Shown here in pieces: positions 32,201-44,142 of a stretch of DNA of 64,000 nucleotides. This DNA is from Enoplosus armatus (taxonomy: Eukaryota > Chordata > Actinopteri > Centrarchiformes > Enoplosidae). The DNA lies in NCBI RefSeq assembly GCF_043641665.1, contig NC_092183.1:21209501-21273500 (forward strand), read 5' to 3'. The notes under the pieces were generated by a model. That model searched no databases. It had not been told where the DNA came from and saw only the letters and a program-made list of their open reading frames with translations. The translations under genes and the position numbers were made by a program. Numbering within the stretch: the stretch's first letter is position 1; the number at the start of each line of letters is the position of its first letter.

Positions 32201-35200
32201 AAAAAAAAAAAAAAAAAAACACCCAGAGGGGGAGAGCAAGGAGCAAGTGAACTCCTGGAAAATACTTATTTAAAGTTGAAATATAATAGGGTTTTTATGA
32301 CAGCCGTTATTATCCTCCCACAAAGTATTCTTTTCTTACTTTTCTAAGTAGCCTCATCACCTCATCTCCATTAGCATCAGCTAACCCCCTCCGGATATGA
32401 ATATTTATGTTAATAAATCATAAGAGTGATCTACGCTGGCTGCATTCAAATGCTGCCTCATTATATTAAATCAATGATACACGCAGACTGACGAGCCACA
32501 CATGGAGACAAGAGATGCGCTCTGCTTCCTCTGTGGCAATAAGGACGGCTTCATTATGCAATGTGAATGTAATTGATTACTTAATTACGTAATGGATATT
32601 TATTAGATTACTTGATTGTGCACGTAGATTGGTGAGCGTCCACTATTACTAAAATGTTGATGCCATTTGTGTTATTAGTGGCTTCAGTTCAGCAGTCAGT
32701 GTGCAGCACGGAGGGATTATTTTCTCTCTGCCTGCTGTTGAGGACATCTACTTAGCAGCATATATTGGAAGTGATTTGAAGTGAAGAGCACCACACCTCT
32801 GAATTATTTCTCTTTTATTCGCTTACCTATAAGCTAGTTTTGTCATTTAAGCTGAACCCTGTTGCCAGTGTTCTTGTGGATGTAAAGGCGGGAAAAAAGC
32901 CGTATGCTGGAAGCTGTCAGTGATACCCTTGTTTTCTGGTATCAGATTAATCTGGAGGAAGGATGAAAGAGGCTTCCGGAGAGGACGCCTCAGACATCTA
33001 TTTTTCCTGCTTCCCAAGCTCAAAAGGATGAGTCTGTCTGAGAAATGCAGACAAAGACGGACTTGTTTGATCAAAACCTATTCACACCTGCAGGGGAGCC
33101 TCTGCCAGGCCACGGCCATTAGGACTTTTGTGCCTCTGGAGAAGATGAGGTTTCTGTCAGGCCAGACAATAGAGCGGGGGAGGACGGCGGCTCACAAGAC
33201 TTTGATAAAGACACAGTAGCCGTGACGAATGTGTTTATCTCATAGATTTTGTGCTCAGCAGCAGATTAAACTCCCTTTGAGCCTTGACTGGCTTTTAAAC
33301 TCCTTTTTGGGCTTTGCAATTAATACAAACTCTCTAATGCATGACATTCCTGCTCATCACCTGCTTCTACAATGAAGCAGTGAGTGCTGCTCAGGGCACA
33401 TCCATTTCCAACGTGACCAAAAAACACTTTCAAGCATCACAAGTGACAGGTACTGCAGTGGATGCCACAGTAAGTCACTGGGCACAGGAGGATGCTATAA
33501 TTCACTCTGACATCGAATCAGCGTTACAGGCCACTTCAGTAACAGCTCAAGTTAAACACACCGCATCCTCGAGGGGGGGACATGGGCACTGGGTAAATGG
33601 GACTGACTGGAAACAAAAGGGCAAGGGAGTGTGTAAATAATGCACAAATATTTTCAGCTGCAATGTAAAGCAATAGCCGGTGCTACAGAAAAGCCTCAAA
33701 TCCTGCCTGTATTACACAATATCCTTAAAGGGATTTAAGGTTTTCAAAGGCTAGTGCACCAAAACAGACAGATGTCCTGCACAGAAAGTCCTCGCTCACA
33801 CGTTAGATACAGCTCCCTTCAATGACATTCACTGGAATGAATAAATCACCTCAAAAATAATGTGTCAAACGCAACAAAAATCGCCCAGATAAAACTAGAA
33901 ATTAGAGAGCGCACACCTCAGCCACGGTCACACAATCCTCTAAATGTGTTATTTTAATAATAACGGTACCTGCATTCAAATACGTACTGATCAGCAACCA
34001 GGTAACTAAAATAATGGTACAAAACATATATTTTGCATGAGTCATGAGGATGTTTCATCAATTCCTGTTGCGCACGTTGACGAATGAAGCCACAGTGAGT
34101 TGATGTGATCTGTTAACACTGATCGTCCGTCAGTGATCGTTAATTCACGCTCACGTCATGCATTCGTTTATGTGCTGCCAAATAAGCTGGAAACCAGGTA
34201 CATAGGAAAGGGCATGTCAGGACCCATGAAAGCAGAACGGCAACCATGACTAAACATCTGCATGTTGCTGCGCGAGCTGCTGATCAACAGAAACAATATT
34301 TAGTGATGTTGACTGGTCCCAGTCCGAGTCCTGATGCAACGCTGTCCATTTGTCGACTGGCACCGGATAAATGTTTGTGGTTTCAGTGCGCCATTGTCTT
34401 CTTTGCTACACTCCGCTTCTCTCAAAAAATAACAATTACAATCGTAACGTTCCATCCTCTTTGTTTTCGAAGAGGCTGATGGGTCTGAGATGCTCTTTTC
34501 TATGTAGCTGGATCGCAGCTCATTTGGTGGCATATAAATGAAAGCATGGAGTAATTAGGACTTAACAATCCTTAATTGATGATCCATTTGAACTAATCAC
34601 ATAAAGTCATGTAGTGACTTGATCATTTATTAATAGTGAGCAACAGAAATTGAGTCACACTGCCACGAGTCTTGCATTAGTTATATTATCATTATAAAGT
34701 GTGACAGACAACCGTATATGTGAGCAATTACTTCAATCAAGTTAAGTGCAGTAGTTCATGAGGAAATAGGGAAAATGTTCAAGAATGCCCGATTTAGCAA
34801 TGTGAGGAAAATAATATCCTGGATCTGCTCTTCAGATCTTGGCCTAATTTTCACCAAATTTAACTGAAACCTGTCATCATCATCATCAACTAACAAAGAA
34901 ACATGATAGAGAGCACAACTTCTTTGGTGGATATAATAACATCACCTTAACGGAGCCTTTCCAAAGATGAATCTCTTCCCTGACTATAAATAGTCTCCGA
35001 GTACCTTCTATTCAGCTTTTATCTTTTTCTAAAGCACGTCAGAGTTTATCTGTCAGGTGGCGAACTATTCTGGCTCTGCGCTATAAGGAGCTCTGTGCTC
35101 CTGGCCGTCAGAGCCTTAAGCTCAAGCCGCTGGCTCGTTCGGATGTTTTGGCTCTTCTGTTTACACTAGTAAATCCCCATGTTGGAGTCTCTGTGTCAGC

Positions 35201-36010
35201 CTTCCGCTCCACGCCAGCCCAGTCACCCCCTCCTTTATACAACACAGGAAACACAACAGAAAACCAGGGCCTTGTTCCCAAGTCACGGAGAGGGGAATCA
35301 TTCAAAGATCCTCTCACCCTCCAGCTAAAACCTGTTTGTTTATTTTCATGTCAGAGAGTCATCCAAGTAATCCCACTCTCTTTCTCTTCATTTTCCCCGA
35401 CAGTCTCAAGACAACCCTACAGAAAAAGCTGTCCAGTGACTCCGTCGACCTGTCTGGCATCCCCCTGTCCACCCGCGATGTCCGCCAAGTCGCCTTCTAC
35501 CTCCAGACCAACAGAGACAGTGTGGTGGCTGTGGACATCAGCTTCACCGAACTCCAGGACGAGAACCTGAAGCTTCTCCTGCCTCTTCTCGCCTCGCTGC
35601 CCAAACTCAGCACCCTGGCCCTGAATGGTAACCGCCTCACCCTAGCTATACTCAAAGACCTCACTGAGATGCTCAAAGACCCCAAGATGTTCTCCAGCCT
35701 AGCCTGGATCGACCTGGGCAACAACGTGGATATTTTTACCATGCCTCAGCCGCTGCTAGTCGCGTTGCGCCGGCGCTGTAGCCTGAAGAGCAGTTTACCA
35801 ACCATCTACGAGTACACCGAGGGTCAACCCTACTGCTACCACCTGGAGACCTCTATCGAGGAGCCCAGCCACTACGAGGAGGAAGAGGAGGAGGAGGAAG
35901 AGGCAGAGGATGACGAGGATGACATGGGGAACAAATTCGAGCTGGAGCCGTGGGCTTTGGGGGAGAAGCAGCTCTCCAAGAACTTCACCCTTCACTACTG
36001 TGAGAGGTGA
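25175..36010 (+). CDS. lrrc75b: Leucine-rich repeat-containing protein 75B (4 coding exons)
   Basis: This LRR family has no well-defined biochemical role; mammalian LRRC75B has been linked to muscle differentiation. Exons: 25175-25456, 28140-28268, 29220-29332, 35404-36010; phases agree and the sum is 1131 nt, 376 aa. Diagnostic stretches are RVAWIKEIQKLLRDR, DLGLEGSSLNDILYKNAAF, the pair CPKK and KSSDKICRQLIYHLTPHSKW, VDLSGIPLSTRDV, LALNGNRLT and WIDLGNNVDIF. CPKK, SSDKICRQLIYHLTPHSK and the CER-like end favour 75B over 75A. Leucine-rich repeats lie in exon 4 at roughly residues 185-300. The protein is longer than the human one because of a C-terminal extension with about ten nearly uninterrupted glutamates coded by GAG/GAA triplets (around 35874-35910). 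The N terminus MGSRLSRQSS begins MG and may be myristoylated; this is inference. The ATG is followed directly by family-like sequence. Confidence 0.95.
25457..28139. other. lrrc75b intron 1 with dense simple repeats
   Basis: No additional exon was recognised. The intron holds a (GT)n tract at about 25516-25537, a poly-C run of about 26 at 25738-25763 running into (CT)n, a (CA)n tract at 26013-26036, an adjoining (TC)n(TG)n tract at 26182-26230, and a poly-G run at 27196-27211. Confidence 0.7.
29333..35403. other. lrrc75b intron 3 (about 6 kb)
   Basis: Apart from the foldback MITE at 30541-31045 I recognise nothing in this intron. Open frames, such as those at 33341-33640 and 34246-34479, are below or near 100 codons and lack motifs. 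Confidence 0.6.
30541..31045 (+). mobile_element. Foldback MITE copy 3 (most complete)
   Basis: The left arm (about 30546-30622: GATCAATACCACTCTCATGC, then TGTGAAGCTACAGCCAGCAG and GGTTAGCTTAGCTTAGCA) is the imperfect reverse complement of the right arm (about 30914-31010: TGCTAAGCTAGGCTAACC, then GGCTGTAGCTTCATACTTAG and CATCTGACTCTCTGC). The core has CACGTTATATCTCATTGG and GAGGTGCTGGTAGAC. The arms are about 80-95 bp and the whole about 500 bp, with no reading frame. It sits inside lrrc75b intron 3. Confidence 0.8.
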
Positions 36011-36328
36011 TGAGGTATTTCCTCTCTGAAGCTCTTTCAACTGTGGTTGAAATGTCGTCCCACAGTGTTCTGTTACGTCCTTCGCCCTTTTGCCCTCACA
36101 CCACGAGCCCAGTCACCCTTCGAGGCACGAGGGAGATCTGTGCCCACATTGTGAACTTCCCGTCCCGACACGGCTACCAAGCTATTCCTAAACCATCTCT
36201 GAGTTAACCCACACAAGATGACAGTGAAGCGACAGTCACGACGGCAGACTTACTGTGTTGGTGGATGGTGCTCTTGGGAACAAGGTGCGGTTTCATTGGA
36301 GGGGGGCTGGAAGAGTTAATGAACCGGT

Positions 36329-36366
<38 letters not shown>

Positions 36367-37790
36367 TATCTCTCTCTCTCTCTCTCTCCCCCTCTATCTC
36401 TCTACCTCTCTCTCTCTCTCTGATGGCGGCAGCTGAAGAGCCAATCCCAAGGAGATTTAGATCAGTTGGTTGGATGGAGGAGCAGCATCCCGGCGGTAGC
36501 TGAAGTGGAACTCGCTAGTTTGGAAACAGAGGGTCCCTCTGGGTTCTCTACCCGGACTGAGACTATCTCTGGCAGGCAGGGCCTAGCTCCACATTGTGTG
36601 TTCTCTGTTAATCTCTCAACAAAAGCTATGACACAAGTTCAACAGACTATACAGCCGACGACCCGTCACGTGACGCCGGCAAAACTGCTAGGTCAAGACT
36701 TTTTGCGTTTTCCCCCCCTTTCCAAATGTCCACTTGTGAATACCCACGCAGCCCTTGTGTAGATGTAAATGTGGACACAAAACATGGCTCTGTTGTGTTT
36801 CCACAGGCTATTTTTGTGCACTTTTGGTGAACAAAGCAATCTTAGAAGACAACAGGTAGGACTTAACAATGGATAGCTGTCACTGATTGTTTTTGTACTT
36901 GCCTAAATGCTGATATTCACCTCTTTGTAATTATGGAGCTGTTGTAGTCATCACCACAGTGTTTCAGTGTGTTTATGACACCTCAGCCAAGTGTTAATAT
37001 GGGCCAGCGAGTCTGAGCAGTGCCCAAACTGCCAGTTCTACTGCCGTGTGTCTCCACAAATATGTTGCCATTTCAATTTATTGATGTACTTCGGTGGCGT
37101 GTGTTTTGTTACGAGGCACAGCCATGACTGTTATCCATTGGTTATAGTCTGTCTACAGTAGCACATAATGATCAAGCTAGACTGACCGAAACACTGCAGT
37201 GCACTTTAAGGGTACTATTTCTTTTTATTTCTTTTTTTAGATTTCACTTTCTCCATAGCATGTACTCTGTGGACATTGTTTATAGCTAGAGATATTTACA
37301 AGCTGAGGCTGAACAGATACCTCTTTAAGGTAAAACGATGACCAAACGGCTCATGATTGTTAGAAGGATCATTGAAAACAACATACCTGCGTCACCAGAT
37401 ATATAATAAGTGTTTAAGTGTGTGTTATCTTTGTTTGTAACAGTAAAATGTCTAATTCCTGCTGTAATTATTTGTGTTATTGTTTTGGTGTTTTGTCTCC
37501 TGTCTGGCTCGGTAATTATAATAATGACTCTAATGAGGGTGACCTCCCACTGCAAGCTTGAACAGTAAACAGAAAGGGATTAGACAGAAAACAGAAAATG
37601 GTTTGGGAAATGTAAAATACACTCCGAGCGGACACCCGTTTATGTCGAACGCTTAGTCTCGATGATGGAGGGCACTGTCCACATGGTTCGTAGTTTATGT
37701 TTCGTGTGTCAACGTCAACCTTGTAGCCTGTGTGTACTTGTCTCACGCCAAACACTGACTGCCAATAAAAGAACCGAACCAAACTGAGAA
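36011..37790 (+). other. lrrc75b: lrrc75b 3'UTR with CT microsatellite
   Basis: After the stop codon a CT-rich microsatellite of about 90 bp occupies 36331-36420. The first clear AATAAA is at 37763-37768, in GCCAATAAAAGAACC. This would give a 3'UTR of about 1.75 kb. The extent is inferred from the signal only. Confidence 0.5.
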
Positions 37791-39463
37791 GTCATTTGAT
37801 TTGTTGTTGGGTTGTTTTTTTCTTCTTGAAAATCTCCAGAATACAAAGAGTGCATTAAATGGCTGCAACATCTGGGTCACAAGCACAACCTGCAGCTGCT
37901 CACAGAAACATGCAGATTAGTCTGCAAACAGGGCAATAGAAGCAATCAGCTCGGATCGTGCCGTTTGGGATTGGTTGTTTCTGAGCCAGCAGGTCGTCCC
38001 GTGTGCTGTCAGGGAAAACGCCTGAGCTTTCCGCTGTTCGCCAGGGAAAGATGGCGTGGTCATCGTATGTGGCCCTACCCATGATCCTCTCCTGGCAGCT
38101 TTTTGTTCCTGCTGCTAGACATGGTAATGTGGCATTTGCAACAGGTGGCTCCTATAAGGTCAGGGCACAGCGTGACTGTCACACCCCCCGAGGTCCAAAT
38201 ACCATGTGACAGGGCGACGGAGCTCACCCCAAAAACCACCAGGATCTTATTGTCTGACCTTTTCCTTTCAGGATTGATTTATGTCCCTGGATTTTGAGTG
38301 AAACAACAAAAATAAATCAATTCCTTTTGCTTTTTTGTGTGTGAATTGTCAACATTTCCCATGTAGGCCTTTGAGCAAACTTCACAAACTTTCTCTCGGG
38401 AAACTGCTCTCCTGTTTGCATGAGTCACTGTTTGATCTGATTATCTTGCTTCAGCTGCTGCATGCTCCAGCACAAAATGTGAAAAGCAGCACGAAGAAGT
38501 CACGCAGATTGCTGAGAATACATTACGGAGCAGAGGGATGGATTCACAGTGCAGATTTCAATAGCTGTGACCTCAGGTTAAAGGGACTGCCCAGCCGGCT
38601 GAGGAGCATCCAAAAAAAAAAGCACTTGCAATTTGGTTGTTTGTCATAGATGGCAACCAGGATTTGTTTATTTTTGTCCTTTTAATATTCATATTTTGTT
38701 TTTATTCTGTTTCCCTGTTGTACACATCCTACTGTGTGTGACTAAACACCTTTACTGTGAAAAACATATGAAGTCCATGTCAAGCACTTCTTTTCAAACT
38801 GTTAATGTGCTGAACTACTTATCGAAAGTAAAATCTGCTTCCTGAAAAGCAGCTTTCAGGATGTTTTAACACAGTATACATTAAAGTATATGACACATGT
38901 AAAAAGAGAAAATATTTTATTTGAATATTACACATAATAACTATATTTCTTTCACTGCATGTTCAATAAACAGTACTAAAACAGCTCATATAAAGGTGAA
39001 AGAATAACTCCAGTACTAAGAGTGTGAATACCAGCTATAAACAAGTTAATAACTGAATGAGACAGTCTAAAGTAGCCTGCTATGTATTCTACGTCTCAGA
39101 TATTAACAGGAATGTACTTGTATGACGTGAAAAAATGGAATGAATGAACATGTTTAGGTGTCATCACCTGTCTTGAGAGCAGGAGTGCTACAAAGGTGTA
39201 CGAACAAGCCGAACAGACGAGTCACAGGAGGTCACACGCAGCCACGGTTGTTTCTTCTTGCACAGTGACGTCCATCATGTCACTGACACAGTCAGTTCTG
39301 TTCAGAGGCCACGTGTAACTGCTACATGTTACTGTGAGTGGTATTCAGTGCCTTGTTCAGTGATTTTCTAGCAGCAAATAGCATCTGTTGCAGCTTTTGG
39401 GGGTTTGTGGCTGCAGGAAGGTCTGTCACCTTCAGGCATAACCAATGTCGCGGACTCTTGGTG
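37791..39463. other. Spacer between convergent lrrc75b and ggt5
   Basis: No exon was recognised. On the minus strand a TTTATT (AATAAA in the transcript) at 38916-38921 lies about 540 nt past the ggt5 stop and is a candidate poly(A) signal for that gene. The remainder is AT-rich and featureless. Confidence 0.45.
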
Positions 39464-42400
39464 TCAGTAACCAGCTGCTTTGCCCTGTTTCCTGGCATCA
39501 GACACAGCGCAGACGCAGCCGTCCTCCTTCTCCACAGCATTGACCACGTTGAAGAAATACTTTGCAATTTCATGTTTGTGTCCCAGAGCTTTCAGAGCCT
39601 CGATTACATCCTTGAAGGGCAAAGAGGAGAGGAGACTCAGATGGAGCAAATGTGATGTGTTTTTTTTTTTTTTTTTAGCAAATAAATGTACTTAGCGTGT
39701 TACCTTATCAAATTTGGGTTCAAACTTCACTGCATTTTGAGAGTCGACATAAACGACCGGAGCAGCAATCGCCTCCTTAAGGCTCTTTCCAAACCAAAGG
39801 TGGTTCATGAGAGCCTGGGAGGGAAACAAAACAATACGTTGCAATCTGCCTGATGGGAAAGTGATTACAGAATGGATTATGGAAGACCCTCGTGAAGACA
39901 GCACTTGCTATGACAACAGCGAGGGGCATTAGTCTGCAGCAATTTATTTTAATGGCACTTAGTGTGATTGTCCTGGACACGTACCGAGGCGATCCCAGTC
40001 GTGATCATGCTCCCACCAGTCGAACCAATCACCAGCGTCTTCGACCGAGACTTCAGCACAGCGGGGGCCATGGAGGAAGGGGGCTGCTCCCCTGCGAACA
40101 CAACAAAGACCTTGACTGACAGGACAGACGGCTACAATTCACTGTGAGAAGAAGGAGAAGAAAATGATGATGAAATGCAATCAGTGGAATGTCTTTGAAT
40201 GATGTGAATCACGAGCGTGCATCGGAGAGTGAAGGGCATTTATTCAGCCCTGAAATGTGACTTTACCTTTGTTCACCAGCTGGCATCAGACAGCAGTGAG
40301 CGTTAAAGCGCATACAGCAAGACTGAGAGTCTACAGCCATGGTACAGCATTGTTTTTGAGCTAAAATGCTAACACCACCATGCTAACATGCTCACAATGA
40401 CAAATGCTGCACATGATGAGGTTTAGCAGGTATAATGTCTACCATTCATTATCCTAGTTTACCGTGTTAGCATGCTAACATTTGCTTATTAGCTGTGGTT
40501 GATGGGAATGGAATTAGTTTTGTGGGTATTCGGTCGTAAAGCAAATTATTGGACACATTTAAATTCTGAGCTGATGACAACATTTGATGAGATATTTCAG
40601 TCTGGACCAAAGTGGTGGACCAACAGACAGAAAGACACCAGCGTGTCTTCAAAGAGGCTGGTAAGCTTAAATATGTCCTAAGAATTTACAGCGATACACA
40701 GATCTTTCCTTCCTGAGGTCTCAGATACAGTAAACCAGGTACTCTCTCCACTCCTGCAGTACATAAAAACCATTAGAGCTCCTCTGGGCGAGGGATTTAA
40801 CCCTGTACCAGCAGACAGCTTCCCTAGGAATGAAAGTGTGTTTACATACGTATTGTGCTCCCTTCCTTTGCAGCTTCTCTTTCCTGGTCATCAGTACATG
40901 TTGGAATGAAACGACTCAGCCTGTATTTCACAATTGTTAAACAAAAAACGAAACGCGTCGTGCTGATCTGATTACCAGGAAAGATGTTACTGACTTTCCC
41001 ACAGAAGTCGGACAGCTCGTTGTTGAGGATGACTCCGGTGCTCGGAGAGAAGACCTTTGAGCCAAATCTGTGAGGAAAATGCATCAAAAAGAATTTGATC
41101 TCTTTTGGTGCAATGGGGAAATAAAACACAGAGCAGTTTCCCAACGCTGATGCAAAATATTACATATACTTGATGTGCTGTTATAGGAAGCTTTTGGACT
41201 GTGGTTACTGGAGAAAAGAAAGATTTCTTTTCAAATTCCTTTTACAAAAACACTCCATAATCTCTTAAATCTTCTTAATCCTCTACTTTCAAACCAACGC
41301 TAATATTTGACGGCTGATTTCCTCCTTCAAGTACGGACATGTGGTTGATGGTGCTGGTGACAGACACAGCAGATCCGTCCTCAGCCAGCACAGACACGTG
41401 GGTGGTGCCCATGCTGTCCAGATGCGGGGTGATGTTGTAGTACGGGGGATCGTGAGTCTTGTCTCCGATCAGGCTCCGTATGTGGTTGGCAAAGCTATCC
41501 TCTGTGAATTTCTTGGCCATCTTGGCCATCTGTGAGAAGTACAGAGCATTTAAAAACATAAATCACAAATGTGAAGTCAGGCATTTCAGGTTTCTAGTTG
41601 CTTTGCAGAGGTGAGAAGAAAAAGGTGAAATCGGAGCTACACTCGAAAGGGAATTTCAGTCCTCGTTTTTGCACGACTTCTGTTTCTCAAACCGTCTTAT
41701 TTGTTTCAAACATTGCACCTATGCTTTTAGTCCGATACCAAAATGAAGAAACATTTGAAAAGTTGCAGGCAAGATTTATGATGCGCATGTAGAATTTTGG
41801 TTTGCACTGAAACATGCAGCTACAAAATCCATTAGAAGATGATTACAGAACAGTACTCCGACTAACCAGAGAAATCTGTGGGGATTTTGGGGTGTAATTG
41901 ACAACTATGATCTTACAACAGCATCATAACACAGGCGAAAACCTTCGCTCGTTAGTTTTACCCAAGTGAAACCACGTCACTGACTTTTCAGACCTAATAG
42001 CGGTCAACACATGTACCTCCCGCCACTTCAGGAGAGTTTACACAAACACGAAACATATCATCAACAAATAAAATAGCATGCATTTTTATAAAGTGTTACT
42101 GTTGCACTGTGGCATTGCAACTTTTGCTTACGTGAAGTCTAAATACTTCTTCTACCACTGGTTATAAGCCATAGCTAAACTTAGAAGTAATGTTGATATG
42201 TGCAGCAATAATGTGTGAAATGTTCATTCACTGGATCATTTTGTGAAACGTACTTCTTCTGAGCTGAAATGTGGATCACGGATGTGTGTCTTTAATCCAT
42301 TGCCAAACTTCAAAGCTTCAACATAGTGATGATAGGTCCGTGTCTTTTGTTCACCCGCCAGAGATGCTGAATTCAAGTGATATCCTGTAAATTAAAACAA

Positions 42401-44109
42401 CTGCTTTGTTTTTACGTGTTCAGCTCCCAGCGTATTCTACTTCCATAGACGCTTCCCTATAGCATGAAGCACAGACACTCACAGTCACGCCATCATTAAG
42501 GTAAACATGGACGTAGCTAACAAGCTTCATTATGTGATGTGAAAGTGTGTCTGAGCAGCAGCTCTGCGGTAACTGTGTGCAGAAGGAACCTTTCATGATG
42601 TTAAGGACGAGGCTGAGGATGAGGCCTCCGGCAGGGGGTGGGGGTATGTACATCTGGTACTCTCCCAAAGGAACGACCCACGCATCAGTCACTGTAACGT
42701 TATACGCTGCCAAGTCCTGCACCGTGAGTGTTCCTCCTGAGCAAAAAACATTGAAACAAATGGTTCTTCTAAGCAAGACAGAACAAAATGCATCTCTGCT
42801 CTGCATAATCAAGACTTTCGATGGATCCAGGCAGCTCACACTGGAGTTTGTGAGCGATGGCTGCAGTGCCTCGCAGACCCGATTGATTTGTTCATTTGTA
42901 ATTAGATCACTGTGGCAGGCAGAGATAGAAAATGGTTGGAAAAGAGAGCAAGATGGAACCCGTCTGACAATACCTGCCTCCTGTATGTCACGGATTAGGT
43001 CCTCTGCTATTCTTCCGGTATAGAAAGCGTCCGCCCCGTGGTTTGCAATCATCTCCAAAGTGTCAGCCAGTTTCTCAAACTTCACAATTTTGCCGGCCTT
43101 CAGCAAGTTCCCATTCTCATCCGAATACAGCTTTCTAAAGGACAAACACAAAGAAACGACATATCGCTTAAGGTGAAAAGGTAAAATGTTTGTTTTTTTT
43201 TTGCTTATCATATTTTTGAATCATACTGTGGGTGTCTTTCGTACCGTAGTGACTGGGTCTCGTTCTTATCAATCAACAGGATGTATTGACCTTGGACTTC
43301 GGGAATAGGAAACCCTTCTCTGGCCAGTTGGATGGTCGGCTGGAAGAGTTTGGCCCACGGCAACTTCCCGTAAAGCCTGTGTGCCTGTTCATAACCCCGA
43401 ATTTCCCCTGGGACCCCAATCCATTGGCTACCTGGGTGGATAGATGGACAGGTAAGTAGGTCAAAGTATCTGTGTACTTTTACTCAAGTTATGTACTTAA
43501 TTATTTCCATTTTATGCCACTTTTTTCTTCTTCTACTCTACTACATTTCAGCTGGAAATATTAAACTTTTTACTCTACTACCTTCATTTGGCAGCTGAAG
43601 TTACCAGTTACTTTACAGATTCATGTTTTACATTAAAAACGATTTTATCACAAGCTCATAAAATGCAATACACCTACAGATTAAGCCAGTGGCCCCCCAA
43701 CCCTTTTATCTGATCATATGTCTGTACCTTTAATTAAATAGGATTTTGAATACGGGAAATTTACTTAAGGTGGAGTGTTTTTACATGAATGTATTGGTGC
43801 ATTTACTTGAGTTAAGGATCTGAGTACTTCTTCCACCACTGAGGCAGGTATGTCGGTGTAGTATATAGAAAAATAATGATTAACATCTTTCAGATTGCTC
43901 ACAGAAAGGTATTTGTTTTTATTTTTTACAACAATATTGTTTACTCTTTACATTTCTTCTATTTGACTGATACTGTACACGAAACGAGTTTTTCCTGTCT
44001 AATAATGTCCTCATTATATCAGTTACAGATCGTTCTTTCCTGTCTACTTAAATCAGCTTACAAGTACATGTCGCAACAAGATTAATAGCTAGTTTAGGAC
44101 TCCCGTTCC

Positions 44110-44142
<33 letters not shown>

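Noticed and set aside
42547..43023. Plus-strand open frame of 158 codons
   Set aside because: Antisense to ggt5 exons 5 and 6, which have clear GGT motifs on the minus strand.
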